Source: Halomonas huangheensis (GTDB lineage Bacteria; Pseudomonadota; Gammaproteobacteria; Pseudomonadales; Halomonadaceae). Taken from it: a stretch of DNA of 64,000 nucleotides. The number at the start of each line of letters is the position of its first letter. The first letter of the stretch is position 1. The notes beneath the pieces are model-generated. The model had not been told where the DNA came from. It saw nothing but the letters and a program-made list of their open reading frames with translations, and did not search any database. The position numbers were made by a program, and so were the translations under genes. The stretch covers positions 3,906,001-3,970,000 of the forward strand of contig NZ_CP013106.1 of NCBI RefSeq assembly GCF_001431725.1, in the 5' to 3' direction. Below are positions 1 through 8,856 of the stretch, piece after piece.

Positions 1-98
1 CATCATGTGTCTCTAGCAATTCCAGCGACTGGCTGTCAATAGCCTTTCTCGCTCAATATTTCCGCCACCGACATCATCAGGAAGGGAGCCTCGGCGCC

Positions 99-3011
99 AT
101 GGAAACCCTCGCAACTACGGACCGTCCGTCCGTATCCGTCACAGCACCTCAGACACTACGCGTGATCAAGCGCACCGGTGATGTGGTGTCATTTGACGCC
201 GACAAGATTGCCGTCGCCATGAGCAAGGCATTCATTGCCGTTGAGGGAGACAACGCCGCGACTTCCAGCCGTGTCCGCGACTTCGTCAAGGAATCCGCGG
301 AAGTCATTCTGAACACCTTCGCCCGGCGCATGCCGGACGGCGGCACCATCCACATCGAGGATGTTCAGGATCAGGTCGAGCTGGCCCTGATGCGCAGTGG
401 CGAACAGAAGGTCGCCCGCGCCTACGTGCTGTACCGCGAGGAACATGCCCGTGCGCGTGAAGACAGCGGTATCCAGAAGCCGCACCCGACACTCAACGTC
501 ACCGGTGTCGACGGCGAGCGCAGCCCTCTCGATCTGGGCCGCGTAGAAACACTGGTCTTCGATGCCTGCGAAGACCTCGAGAACGTCGATCCCAACAAGA
601 TCGTCCAGGACTCGCTCAAGAACCTCTACGATGGTGTCACCATCGATGGCGTCTCCCAGGCGCTTATGATGACAGCTCGTACTCTGGTCGAGAAAGACCC
701 CAATTACACTTATGTTACTGCTCGCCTACTGCAGGACAACCTGCGTCGCGAAGCATTATCGTTCCTCGGTATCGCCGAAGACGCCACCTACGGTGACATG
801 GCCGAACTCTACAAGCCGGCCTTCCTCGCCTATATCGAGCGCGGTATCGAATTCGAACAGCTCGATCCGGAACTCGCGCGTTTCGATCTACAGCGCCTGG
901 CGGATGCTCTCGACCACAGTCGTGACAACCAGTTCACCTATCTTGGCCTGCAGACGCTCTACGACCGCTATTTCCTGCACCATGACGATGTCCGCTATGA
1001 GCTGCCGCAGGTGATGTTCATGCGCGTCGCCATGGGTCTGTCGTTGAATGAGGACGACCGCGAAGCGCGTGCCATCGAGTTCTATGAGCTGCTGTCGAGC
1101 TTCGACTATATGTCGTCGACGCCGACCCTGTTCAATGCCGGCACCCTGCGTAGCCAGCTTTCCAGCTGCTACCTGACGACCGTGCCTGACGACCTCGACC
1201 AGATCTACAGCGCCATTCGCGACAACGCCATGCTGTCCAAGTGGGCTGGTGGCCTGGGCAACGACTGGACTCCGGTGCGCGCGCTGGGCTCCTGGATCAA
1301 GGGCACCAACGGTAAATCCCAGGGTGTCGTGCCCTTCCTCAAGGTCGTCAACGACACTGCAGTTGCCGTCAACCAGGGTGGCAAGCGCAAGGGTGCAGTC
1401 TGCGCCTACCTCGAAACCTGGCACCTGGATGTCGAGGAGTTCCTGGAGCTGCGCAAGAACACCGGTGATGACCGTCGCCGTACCCACGACATGAACACTG
1501 CCAACTGGGTGCCGGACCTGTTCATGAAGCGGGTCTTCGACGACACCGAGTGGACGCTGTTCTCACCGTCCACCTGCCCGGACCTGCACGACCTCTATGG
1601 TGTGGCCTTCGAGAAGCGCTACTCGGAATACGAGGAAATGACTCGCAACGGCCAGCTCAAGCTGTTCAAGCGCGTCAAGGCACGTGACCTGTGGCGCAAG
1701 ATGCTGTCGATGCTGTTCGAGACAGGCCACCCGTGGATCACCTTCAAGGATCCCTGCAACATCCGCAGCCCGCAGAGCCACGCCGGTGTCGTGCACAGCT
1801 CCAACCTGTGCACCGAGATCACCCTCAACACCAGTGTTGACGAGATCGCGGTATGTAACCTGGGCTCGATCAACCTCGCTCAGCATGTGGTCGACGGCAA
1901 GCTCGATGGCGAGAAGCTGAAGAACAGCGTACGTACCGCAGTACGCATGCTCGATAACGTTATCGACATCAACTACTACGCGGTCCCCCAGGCGAAGAAC
2001 TCGAACTTCAAGCATCGTCCGGTTGGCCTCGGCATCATGGGCTTCCAGGACGCGCTCTATGCGCATGGCATCGCCTACGCCAGCGAAGAAGCCGTGACCT
2101 TCGCCGATGAGTCCATGGAACTGGTCAGCTATCACGCCATCGAGGCCTCCAGCGATCTGGCCGCCGAGCGTGGCCGCTACGAGAGCTTTGAAGGCTCGCT
2201 GTGGAGCCAGGGCATCCTGCCGATCGACTCCGTCGAGAAGCTCAAGGCCGAGCGTGGCGAGAAGTACATCGAGGTCGATACCAGCCAGACCCAGGACTGG
2301 GATCGCATTCGCGACAAGGTCCGCGACCAGGGCATGCGTAACTCCAACGTGATGGCCATCGCCCCGACCGCGACCATCTCCAATATCTGTGGTGTGACGC
2401 AGTCGATCGAGCCGACTTACCAGAACCTGTTCGTGAAATCGAACCTGTCCGGCGAGTTCACCGTGGTCAATTCCTGGATGGTCAACGACCTCAAGGAGCG
2501 CGGCCTGTGGGACGAGGTCATGATCAACGACCTCAAGTACTACGACGGCAGCGTGCAGCCCATCGACCGCGTCCCGGAAGACCTCAAGGCCCGCTATGCG
2601 ACCGCCTTTGAAGTCGAGCCGAAGTGGCTGGTCGAAGCCGCCTCGCGTCGCCAGAAGTGGATCGACCAGGCGCAGTCACTGAACCTGTACATCCAGGGCG
2701 TCTCGGGCAAGAAGCTCGATGTGACCTACCGCATGGCATGGTTCCGTGGCCTCAAGACCACCTATTACCTCCGCGCGCTGGGTGCCACCTCGGTCGAGAA
2801 ATCCACCGTCAACCGCGGCACGCTCAACGCCGTCAGCAACGGCTCGGCCCCGACGCCGTCAGCCGCTCCTGCGCCGACTGCCGAGAAGCCAGAGCCGCGT
2901 GGCATCGAAGGCTATCTCAAGGGCGAGTCTGATTTCCTCAAGGGCAAGGGTGGTCAGCGTCCGCCGTCTGCGGCTGAAATCGACGATCTAGGCTGCGAGG
3001 CCTGCCAGTAA
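99..3011 (+). CDS. nrdA: Class Ia ribonucleoside-diphosphate reductase, alpha subunit
   Basis: Catalytic large subunit that reduces ribonucleoside diphosphates to deoxyribonucleotides in the cytoplasm, with NrdB supplying the radical. The 970-residue protein starts with an ATP-cone (about residues 20-120) and has extra N-terminal sequence compared with the roughly 760-residue E. coli enzyme, as in the long pseudomonad NrdA. Visible catalytic residues are C357 (SSCYL) and C586 (VCNLGS) as the redox pair, N569/C571/E573 in the NLCTE loop, the radical-transfer pair Y889-Y890, and the C-terminal thioredoxin-reducible pair C966/C969 (CEACQ). The start follows a purine-rich AGGAAGGGAG. The last ~60 residues before the CxxC tail are Ala/Pro-rich, a likely flexible arm. 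nrdB follows 120 bp downstream. The promoter lies mostly outside the window. Confidence 0.97.
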   Translation: METLATTDRPSVSVTAPQTLRVIKRTGDVVSFDADKIAVAMSKAFIAVEGDNAATSSRVRDFVKESAEVILNTFARRMPDGGTIHIEDVQDQVELALMRSGEQKVARAYVLYREEHARAREDSGIQKPHPTLNVTGVDGERSPLDLGRVETLVFDACEDLENVDPNKIVQDSLKNLYDGVTIDGVSQALMMTARTLVEKDPNYTYVTARLLQDNLRREALSFLGIAEDATYGDMAELYKPAFLAYIERGIEFEQLDPELARFDLQRLADALDHSRDNQFTYLGLQTLYDRYFLHHDDVRYELPQVMFMRVAMGLSLNEDDREARAIEFYELLSSFDYMSSTPTLFNAGTLRSQLSSCYLTTVPDDLDQIYSAIRDNAMLSKWAGGLGNDWTPVRALGSWIKGTNGKSQGVVPFLKVVNDTAVAVNQGGKRKGAVCAYLETWHLDVEEFLELRKNTGDDRRRTHDMNTANWVPDLFMKRVFDDTEWTLFSPSTCPDLHDLYGVAFEKRYSEYEEMTRNGQLKLFKRVKARDLWRKMLSMLFETGHPWITFKDPCNIRSPQSHAGVVHSSNLCTEITLNTSVDEIAVCNLGSINLAQHVVDGKLDGEKLKNSVRTAVRMLDNVIDINYYAVPQAKNSNFKHRPVGLGIMGFQDALYAHGIAYASEEAVTFADESMELVSYHAIEASSDLAAERGRYESFEGSLWSQGILPIDSVEKLKAERGEKYIEVDTSQTQDWDRIRDKVRDQGMRNSNVMAIAPTATISNICGVTQSIEPTYQNLFVKSNLSGEFTVVNSWMVNDLKERGLWDEVMINDLKYYDGSVQPIDRVPEDLKARYATAFEVEPKWLVEAASRRQKWIDQAQSLNLYIQGVSGKKLDVTYRMAWFRGLKTTYYLRALGATSVEKSTVNRGTLNAVSNGSAPTPSAAPAPTAEKPEPRGIEGYLKGESDFLKGKGGQRPPSAAEIDDLGCEACQ

Positions 3012-3020
3012 CCCAGCAAT

Positions 3021-3101
3021 CAAGAAGGAAGATGGCGCGCTACGCCAATGAAGAACGCAGGTAGCTACCTCGTTCTTCCGCCCCCAGGGCCTTCCTTCTT
3101 G
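3021..3101 (+). promoter_or_regulatory. Nested inverted repeats between nrdA and nrdB
   Basis: An 11-bp perfect outer stem (CAAGAAGGAAG at 3021-3031 with CTTCCTTCTTG at 3091-3101) encloses an 8-bp perfect inner stem (GAAGAACG at 3050-3057 with CGTTCTTC at 3071-3078), whose loop contains the palindrome GTAGCTAC. The structure fills most of the nrdA-nrdB spacer and ends about 30 nt before the nrdB start. There is no T-run, so it is more likely an mRNA stability, processing or translational-coupling element than a terminator. Function is inferred. Confidence 0.6.
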
Positions 3102-3131
3102 TTGCTTCACCTCCGAGGAACGAGGAAGAAC

Positions 3132-4409
3132 ATGATCGATTGGGATGAATTCCACGAAGACGATACCAGCGTCGCCGAGAAGCCTGCTGCTGGGTCTAAA
3201 ACAGCCGGTTCTCAAGCAACTGGGTCTCCAGCAAAAGAGCCGCAACCAGCCCCCGTCGCTGAACCAGAGCCGGAAGTCCGTCAGAGCGCCGGAGACTACG
3301 AAGTTGCTGACGCGGATCGCATCGCTCGCGCTCGTCAGTCACTGGAAGAGCTCGACGTCGCTGCCGGTCTGGAAGAGCTGGAGATGGGTGCCGCGCGCAT
3401 CGAGGTCGACGACAAGCGCATGATCAATGCCCGCGCCGACCTCAACCAGTTGGTGCCGTTCAAGTATGAGTGGGCATGGCAGAAGTACCTGGATGGCAGC
3501 GCCAACCACTGGATGCCCCAGGAAGTGAACATGAACGCGGACATCGCGCTGTGGAAGAGCACGGACGGCCTGACGCCGGACGAGCGCCGCATCGTCGAGC
3601 GTTCACTGGGCTACTTCTCCACCGCCGATTCGCTGGTCGCCAACAACCTGGTGCTGGCCCTCTACCGCCTGATCACCAACCCCGAGTGCCGCCAGTATCT
3701 GCTGCGTCAGGCCTTCGAGGAGGCGATCCATACCCACGCCTATCAATACTGCGTGGAATCACTGGGCATGGACGAAGGCGAAGTCTTCAACATGTACCGC
3801 GAAGTCCCGTCGGTCGCCGCCAAGTCCGCGTGGAGCCTCAAGCACACTCAGTCGCTGTCGCGCTCGAACTTCCAGACCGGCACCACCGAGACCGACCAGG
3901 AACTGCTGCGCAACCTGATCGCCTTCTACTGCGTCACCGAAGGCATCTTCTTCTACTGCGGCTTCAGCCAGATCCTGTCCATGGGTCGTCGCAACAAGAT
4001 GACCGGCGTTGCCGAGCAGTTCCAGTACATCCTGCGCGACGAGTCCATGCACCTGAATTTCGGTGTCGACATGATCAACCAGATCAAGATCGAGAATCCG
4101 CAACTGTGGACGCCGGAATTCCAGGACGAGTGCACCCAGATGATCCTCGAGGGCACCGAGCTCGAGATCGCCTACGCGCGTGACACCATGCCGCGCGGCG
4201 TACTGGGCATGAACGCCGCGATCATGGAAGAGTACCTGCACTTCATCTGCAACCGCCGTCTGGCGCAGATTGGTCTCAAGGAACTGTACCCGGGCGCACA
4301 GAACCCGTTCCCGTGGATGAGCGAGATCATCGATCTGCGCAAGGAAAAGAACTTCTTCGAGACTCGCGTAACCGAATACCAGGTCGGCGGCGCGCTGAGC
4401 TGGGACTGA
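3132..4409 (+). CDS. nrdB: Class Ia ribonucleoside-diphosphate reductase, beta subunit
   Basis: Small subunit (425 residues from this start) that holds the diiron-tyrosyl radical cofactor and passes the radical to NrdA. The segment EAIHTHAY gives iron ligands E197 and H200 and the radical tyrosine Y204, in the spacing known from E. coli NrdB. A second ligand group lies in the DESMHLNFG segment. The reading frame is open from 3048, but that ATG sits inside the nrdA-nrdB hairpin. The ATG at 3132 (MIDWDEF) is preceded by GAGGAACGAGGAA and is preferred. The first ~75 residues are acidic and Ala/Pro-rich, an extension compared with E. coli NrdB. Operon partner of nrdA. Confidence 0.96.
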   Translation: MIDWDEFHEDDTSVAEKPAAGSKTAGSQATGSPAKEPQPAPVAEPEPEVRQSAGDYEVADADRIARARQSLEELDVAAGLEELEMGAARIEVDDKRMINARADLNQLVPFKYEWAWQKYLDGSANHWMPQEVNMNADIALWKSTDGLTPDERRIVERSLGYFSTADSLVANNLVLALYRLITNPECRQYLLRQAFEEAIHTHAYQYCVESLGMDEGEVFNMYREVPSVAAKSAWSLKHTQSLSRSNFQTGTTETDQELLRNLIAFYCVTEGIFFYCGFSQILSMGRRNKMTGVAEQFQYILRDESMHLNFGVDMINQIKIENPQLWTPEFQDECTQMILEGTELEIAYARDTMPRGVLGMNAAIMEEYLHFICNRRLAQIGLKELYPGAQNPFPWMSEIIDLRKEKNFFETRVTEYQVGGALSWD

Positions 4410-4437
4410 TCTCGAACAGGCCCCGGCACCAGGGGTA

Positions 4438-4473
4438 CGGCGAAGCACAGACGATGGTGTCGATGCTTCGCCG
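4438..4473 (+). terminator. Stem-loop after nrdB
   Basis: Inverted repeat CGGCGAAGCA (4438-4447) / TGCTTCGCCG (4464-4473), 28 bp after the nrdB stop. A second small GC hairpin (CCACCGCCGGTGG) follows at about 4478. No T-run follows, so intrinsic termination is uncertain; it may stabilise the 3' end of the transcript. Confidence 0.4.
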
Positions 4474-4664
4474 GACACCACCGCCGGTGGCCTGAGTCGG
4501 GGAAGCTGCCGAGGAAACTGCAGCGGCAAGGTTTTACCTCTAGAACCCATGACCGACAGGAGGCGCCCCATAAAACAACTCACAACAGCACTGCGATTCG
4601 AAGCGTCACTGAGAGATGTTTGAAAGGAAATTCCATTTGCCCAAGATGCGTCTCAGGAGGCCAT

Positions 4665-4976
4665 ATGCCAAGCCCCAACCAACGCCTTCAGCACGACACC
4701 CGAGCCTGGCAATCCGCACTGGACCAAGCCCTTGCTGCCCATGGTGGTGAACGCGCTCTGGCCCGCTACGATCACCTGGCACACGCCTTCCCCGCTCCTC
4801 AGTACGATCCCCACGACGAGAACCACCCCCACCTGAACCTCGATGCCCTCAAGCGTTGGGCCCTGTATCGCGGCTGGCGTGCACAGCCGGTGCAGGACCG
4901 TAACGGTAGAGGGTCCGCCAAGAGCCCTCCGGTGCGCTTTATCCGGCTGGGTGGCCGCACCGCTACCAGTCACTGA
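4665..4976 (+). CDS. Small protein of unknown function
   Basis: 103 residues, family not recognised. The frame is open from a TTG at 4620, but the ATG at 4665 has a strong CAGGAGG (4654-4660) four bases upstream and is preferred. The protein is rich in His, Arg and Ala with a probable helical N-terminal half (QRLQHDTRAWQSALDQ), followed by an ArgTrp-rich segment (LKRWALYRGWRAQ) and a basic tail. There is no signal peptide or membrane segment, so it is probably cytosolic. It stands alone 255 bp after nrdB. The good ribosome-binding site is the main support for its being a real gene. Confidence 0.6.
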   Translation: MPSPNQRLQHDTRAWQSALDQALAAHGGERALARYDHLAHAFPAPQYDPHDENHPHLNLDALKRWALYRGWRAQPVQDRNGRGSAKSPPVRFIRLGGRTATSH

Positions 4977-5088
4977 TCCCCTCGTCATGCAACGCCGGGG
5001 CAGAGCCAACGCTCTGCCCCGATCTCATTGCACCACCACAAACACCCCAGCCTCTCGCCCTGCTGAATAGCCTCTACCCGACTCCGCG

Positions 5089-5124
5089 CTACCCGAATTC
5101 TCTCTACCTGAATTCTCTCTACCC
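5089..5124. repeat. 15-bp tandem repeat
   Basis: Two copies of a 15-bp unit (CTACCCGAATTCTCT, 5089-5103; same with one C-to-T change, 5104-5118) plus the start of a third. Lies in the spacer downstream of the small gene. Confidence 0.85.
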
Positions 5125-5220
5125 ATGCAATTGCTGCACGAAGAAGCCTCTCACCCACCGCTATTGCCGCGGCGCACCTGCCGATCCTGAGCATCGCTGA
5201 AAGAAGCGATCAAAGAAGGG

Positions 5221-5250
5221 TTGACGCCCCCTTCTGCATCTTTCTATAGT
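5221..5250 (+). promoter_or_regulatory. Sigma-70-type promoter, probably for tctBAC
   Basis: TTGACG (5221-5226) and TATAGT (5245-5250) are separated by 18 bp, facing the tct operon. The transcript would have a leader of about 430 nt containing the 16-bp tandem repeat. No operator was recognised. Confidence 0.5.
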
Positions 5251-5399
5251 CAGTGACCGAATAATCGATTTTTTATTTAAAAAACGAAATATTGTAAAAG
5301 TGTCGTTACATTAACCATGCTCCAGTGCACACCTCGTCACGGGCAGCGCATGTGCGGCACTGCATCAACAGCGACGCATCATCCAGAGCTCACACCACC

Positions 5400-5479
5400 A
5401 AGAACTCGCACCACCAAGAACTCGCACCACCAAGAACTCGCACCACCAAGAACTCGCACTACCAAGAACTCGCACCATC
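5400..5479. repeat. 16-bp tandem repeat, five copies
   Basis: Unit AAGAACTCGCACCACC. Copies 1-3 are identical, copy 4 has one change and copy 5 one change near its 3' end. Head-to-tail without spacers, so not a CRISPR array. It lies in the predicted leader of the tct operon. Confidence 0.95.
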
Positions 5480-5692
5480 GACGAAAACGCTCCACAGACA
5501 ACAACAAAGGTGTTTCGACATGACGCTTATCACACGGTCCCCTCTCCTCATCCTCACCAGAGATCACTGCTGCGCTGAGCCAGCAGGCAACAGAGAACAC
5601 CCCAACCGCTGACCATCCAGACCTGCCCCTCTGCCGAGATCACTGCTGCCGCAAGCGCATGCCCGCCAGGCGCAGTACTGGAGAAACATTCC

Positions 5693-6163
5693 ATGCCAAC
5701 AATAACCAAAGATCGCGCTCTGGCGATTGCCATGCTGATCATGGTGGCCATCCTCTATGTCGAGTCGGGCAACATTCGGCCACCGACAAGCTGGCAGACC
5801 TATGGGTCGGCCATGTTCCCTCAGATCCTGCTGGGGGTTATCGCCATCCTCTCGGTACTGATCCTGGTGCGGTCGCTATTCAACAGCGACTCGCCGCAAG
5901 CGCGTGAGCGCCGTACGGCCATGCAATGGCTGAGGCAGAACGGTGCCGTGCTGTCGCTGTTTGCGTTCTTCGGACTCTACGCGCTCGTGCTACCGGTGCT
6001 CGGCTATCTCGTCTCCACCATGGCCTTCATGGTGGCATCGCTGGCCCTGTTGCTGGGCGTGGATACTCGGCGGAAGTGGGCCATCAACCTTGGGGTCAGC
6101 GTGACTCTCGCCTCGCTGATCTACGTGATCTTCCATTTCGGTCTCAATATCTGGCTGCCCTGA
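5693..6163 (+). CDS. tctB: Tripartite tricarboxylate transporter, small membrane subunit
   Basis: 156 residues with about four to five hydrophobic helices (roughly 8-24, 40-62, 82-104, 106-122, 134-152), the size and topology of TctB, the small integral membrane subunit of TTT carriers. It works with TctA and the periplasmic receptor TctC to import carboxylates using the ion gradient. First gene of a four-gene cluster: tctA starts 26 bp after its stop, and tctC and a ThDP enzyme follow. A GGAG lies just upstream of the ATG. The substrate cannot be told from the sequence. Confidence 0.88.
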   Translation: MPTITKDRALAIAMLIMVAILYVESGNIRPPTSWQTYGSAMFPQILLGVIAILSVLILVRSLFNSDSPQARERRTAMQWLRQNGAVLSLFAFFGLYALVLPVLGYLVSTMAFMVASLALLLGVDTRRKWAINLGVSVTLASLIYVIFHFGLNIWLP

Positions 6164-6189
6164 CCGGCGCAATGTCTCTGGAGTAGTCC

Positions 6190-7692
6190 ATGGCTGATTT
6201 CTTTCTTCATGCATTCGCCCTGGTCAGCAGCCCTTCTGTGCTGCTGCTGATCGTGATTGGCGTACTGTTCGGCATTATTGGCGGTAGCGTCCCCGGGTTT
6301 ACCGTCACCATGGCGATACTGGTGGTATTCCCCTTCACCTTTGCGATGGACCCTGTCAGCGGCGTATCGCTGATGGTCAGTGTCTTTGTCGGTGGTTATT
6401 CGGGGGGCATCGTGTCCGGTGTCATGCTCGGCATCCCCGGAACTCCGTCATCGATCACCACCGTCTACGATGGCTACCCCATGGCGCTGAGAGGCGAGCC
6501 GGGACGAGCGTTGGGCATCGGCGTGGCGGCGTCCTTCATCGGCACCGTGATCAGCGTGGCGGTACTGGTCTTCTTCGGCCCGTTGCTGGCCAGCTTCAGC
6601 ATGAACTTCCGCCCATGGGAAATCTCCGCACTGATCATCTTCGCCCTGACGCTGGTTGCCGGGCTTTCCAATGGCGCGCTGCTCAAGGGCATGCTGGCGG
6701 CGGCATTGGGCCTGCTGATCACCACCGTCGGCTATGACCGCAACAGCAACCTACGCTTCGACTTCGACCTGCCGGTGATGAGCTCCGGATTCGAGATCCT
6801 GCCGGTGATGATCGGCATCTTTGCCTTCTCCCAATTGATGGACAATATCGAGAAGCTGCGCGAGGAGAAGCGCACCAGGAGCGAGGCAGTCCCCGACATT
6901 TCGATTCCCTACGGCCGCATCATTCGCGATATCGCTTCCCAGAAGACCAACACCATTCGCTCTTCGTTGATCGGCAGTCTGATCGGCGCTCTGCCGGGTA
7001 CCGGCGGCACCGTGGCCAACTTCATCAGCTACGACCAGGCGAAGAAGTTCTCTCGCCACCCTGAGCGGTTCGGCACCGGAATACCGGACGGCATCATTGC
7101 TTCCGAAGCCTCCAACAGTGCCGTTGCCGGCGGTGCCTTTGTCCCGACGCTTGCATTGGGCATTCCGGGTGACCTGCCGATGGCGATCATGATGGGGGTG
7201 TTGATTCTGCATGGCATCACGCCCGGGCCGCTGATGTTCGAGCAGAACCCGGTGCTGGTCGGTGCGATCTACGCCAGCCTGTTGGTCGGGGCGGTGGTCA
7301 TGGTGCTGTGCCAACTGTTGTTGGTGCGCTGGTTTGCGCGTATCGCGCTTATCCCACAACAGATTCTGGTGCCTGCCGTGCTGATGCTGTGCGCCATCGG
7401 CGCCTACGCCTTGAACAACAACCTCTTCGATATCTGGGTGCTGTTCGGATTCGGCATCGTGGGCTACCTGCTATGGAAGGCCGAGGTGCCACTGACGCCA
7501 TTGATCCTCGGCGTGGTGCTGGGCAACAACCTCGAACAGCAGTTGTTCCGTGCCCTGGACCTGGACGGTAATTGGCTCACCTTCCTGACTCGCCCACTGT
7601 CGGCGACCTTCCTGGCACTGGCCGTGATATCCGTCATTTTCTCGCTGTATCAGAACCGCAAGATCCAACAGAAAGCGGCATTGAATCAATAG
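6190..7692 (+). CDS. tctA: Tripartite tricarboxylate transporter, large membrane subunit
   Basis: 500-residue polytopic inner-membrane protein, the normal size for TctA. Glycine-rich family segments are visible: GIIGGSVPGFTVTM near residues 25-40, LGIPGTPSSITTVYDGYPMA near 80-98, and GALPGTGGTVANFISYDQAK and LGIPGDLPMAI in the second half, reflecting the internal duplication of the family. It forms the translocation pore with TctB. The stop codon lies inside the first unit of a 14-bp tandem repeat (7686-7713), so the 3' end of the gene has been locally duplicated. Confidence 0.95.
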   Translation: MADFFLHAFALVSSPSVLLLIVIGVLFGIIGGSVPGFTVTMAILVVFPFTFAMDPVSGVSLMVSVFVGGYSGGIVSGVMLGIPGTPSSITTVYDGYPMALRGEPGRALGIGVAASFIGTVISVAVLVFFGPLLASFSMNFRPWEISALIIFALTLVAGLSNGALLKGMLAAALGLLITTVGYDRNSNLRFDFDLPVMSSGFEILPVMIGIFAFSQLMDNIEKLREEKRTRSEAVPDISIPYGRIIRDIASQKTNTIRSSLIGSLIGALPGTGGTVANFISYDQAKKFSRHPERFGTGIPDGIIASEASNSAVAGGAFVPTLALGIPGDLPMAIMMGVLILHGITPGPLMFEQNPVLVGAIYASLLVGAVVMVLCQLLLVRWFARIALIPQQILVPAVLMLCAIGAYALNNNLFDIWVLFGFGIVGYLLWKAEVPLTPLILGVVLGNNLEQQLFRALDLDGNWLTFLTRPLSATFLALAVISVIFSLYQNRKIQQKAALNQ

Positions 7693-7762
7693 CGCTGACT
7701 CAATAGCGCTGCCTCAATAACGATCGAGACAATCACAGCTGAAGAACACAGCTGAAGAACAC
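7686..7762. repeat. Two short tandem repeats at the tctA 3' end
   Basis: A 14-bp unit (TCAATAGCGCTGAC, 7686-7699; near copy at 7700-7713; partial third), where the first unit contains the TAG stop of tctA. It is followed by a 13-bp unit AGCTGAAGAACAC twice (7737-7749, 7750-7762). They separate tctA from tctC. Confidence 0.85.
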
Positions 7763-7795
7763 AGCCTCAAACAACCACAACACAAAAGGTGCTTC

Positions 7796-8773
7796 ATGAA
7801 ACTCAATATTTCCAAAACCCTGGTAGGCTGCTCCATCGCACTCTGCGCATCGGTGCTGCCTTTCACCGCGATGGCGGATGATTATCCCAACCAGGATATT
7901 CGCTTGATCATCCCCTATGGCGCCGGCGGACCTACCGATGTCATCTTCCGCAAGATCGCACGCGAAGCGGAAAAGGAGCTCGGTGTTTCGATCGTACCGG
8001 TCAACATGTCCGGCGCGGGTGCGACGCTGGGATCGAGACATGTAAAGGATGCCGAACCCGATGGCTATACGATCCTCGGTGGTCACGACAACATTGCCCT
8101 GTCAAAGATCGCGGGCATGGTCGATTACTCGTATGAGGCCTTTGAACCGGTCTCGCGTGTGACGCAAACCTTCAACATGCCCACGACTTACCCTGAACAC
8201 CCCGTTCAGGATGCCAGTGAAATCCCGCAGTACATCGAGGACCATCCGGGCGAAGTCAAATTCAGCATGATCCCGACATCGACGGATCACTTCTTCTGGA
8301 TGCAGATGTTTGACGCCATGGGTATCGATCCCGCGGATGTGAAGCTCATCAGTTACCCGGACACCACCGAGCAGATGGCGGCGCTGATGGCCAAGGAAAT
8401 CGACTTCACCATCACCAACGCCGCCTGCTGTGCTTCGTTCTATGAAGATGGCACCTTCCGCCCCCTCGGCGTTGCACACTCCGAGCGATTGAGCGGCAGC
8501 GCACTGGAAGATATCAAGACATTCCACGAAATGGGCGTGGATATGGAATCGGCAACAAGCCGCGGCATCTTTGCTCCCAAGGGCACACCACAGGAGCGTA
8601 TCGACATCCTCGCCGATGCATTCGAAACCGCACTGGAGAACGAGGAGCTGCGCACCACCTTGATCAACGAGCTCGGCTCCGAACCGAGCTTCCTGGCGGG
8701 ACAGGCCTATCAGGATTTCCTGACCGAAAACGAAGCCAACCTTACCAAGGTGTCCAAAAACATCGAGTTCTAA
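7796..8773 (+). CDS. tctC: Bug/TctC-family periplasmic substrate-binding protein
   Basis: 325 residues with a Sec signal peptide (hydrophobic core about 8-24, likely cleavage after AMA near residue 27). The mature N-terminus (DDYPNQDIRLIIPYGAGGPTD) is the classic Bug-receptor beginning, and GGHDNIALSKI and the TNAACC region belong to the ligand pocket half. It captures the carboxylate in the periplasm and delivers it to TctAB. The gene lies 103 bp after tctA and 83 bp before a ThDP enzyme that probably acts on the imported compound or its oxidation product. Confidence 0.93.
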   Translation: MKLNISKTLVGCSIALCASVLPFTAMADDYPNQDIRLIIPYGAGGPTDVIFRKIAREAEKELGVSIVPVNMSGAGATLGSRHVKDAEPDGYTILGGHDNIALSKIAGMVDYSYEAFEPVSRVTQTFNMPTTYPEHPVQDASEIPQYIEDHPGEVKFSMIPTSTDHFFWMQMFDAMGIDPADVKLISYPDTTEQMAALMAKEIDFTITNAACCASFYEDGTFRPLGVAHSERLSGSALEDIKTFHEMGVDMESATSRGIFAPKGTPQERIDILADAFETALENEELRTTLINELGSEPSFLAGQAYQDFLTENEANLTKVSKNIEF

Positions 8774-8856
8774 TCCCAGGCCCAGCCCCCCACTACGTTG
8801 ATTGGCGCCCTCAAGGCAACGAGGGCGTCCCCATCCCATATGCATAGGTGGTTACC

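Larger units (their letters stand above)
4977..5692. other. Long intergenic region before the tct operon
   Basis: About 700 bp without a convincing gene. It holds two tandem repeats (5089-5124 and 5400-5479), a promoter-like pair at 5221-5250, an AT-rich stretch at about 5260-5300, and two copies of GAGATCACTGCTGC at about 5562 and 5636. Open frames through the 5400 repeat (68 and 95 codons) are a by-product of the repeat and lack ribosome-binding sites. Confidence 0.6.

Noticed and set aside
3048..3131. 28-residue N-terminal extension of NrdB
   Set aside because: The upstream ATG lies in a hairpin and lacks a ribosome-binding site; ATG 3132 has a strong one and matches family starts.
3470..4183. 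237-codon frame inside nrdB
   Set aside because: Shifted-frame shadow of a well-conserved gene with Arg/Pro/His-rich composition typical of GC-rich out-of-frame reading.
5400..5479. CRISPR-like array
   Set aside because: Units are head-to-tail with no spacers and are only 16 bp long; it is a tandem repeat.
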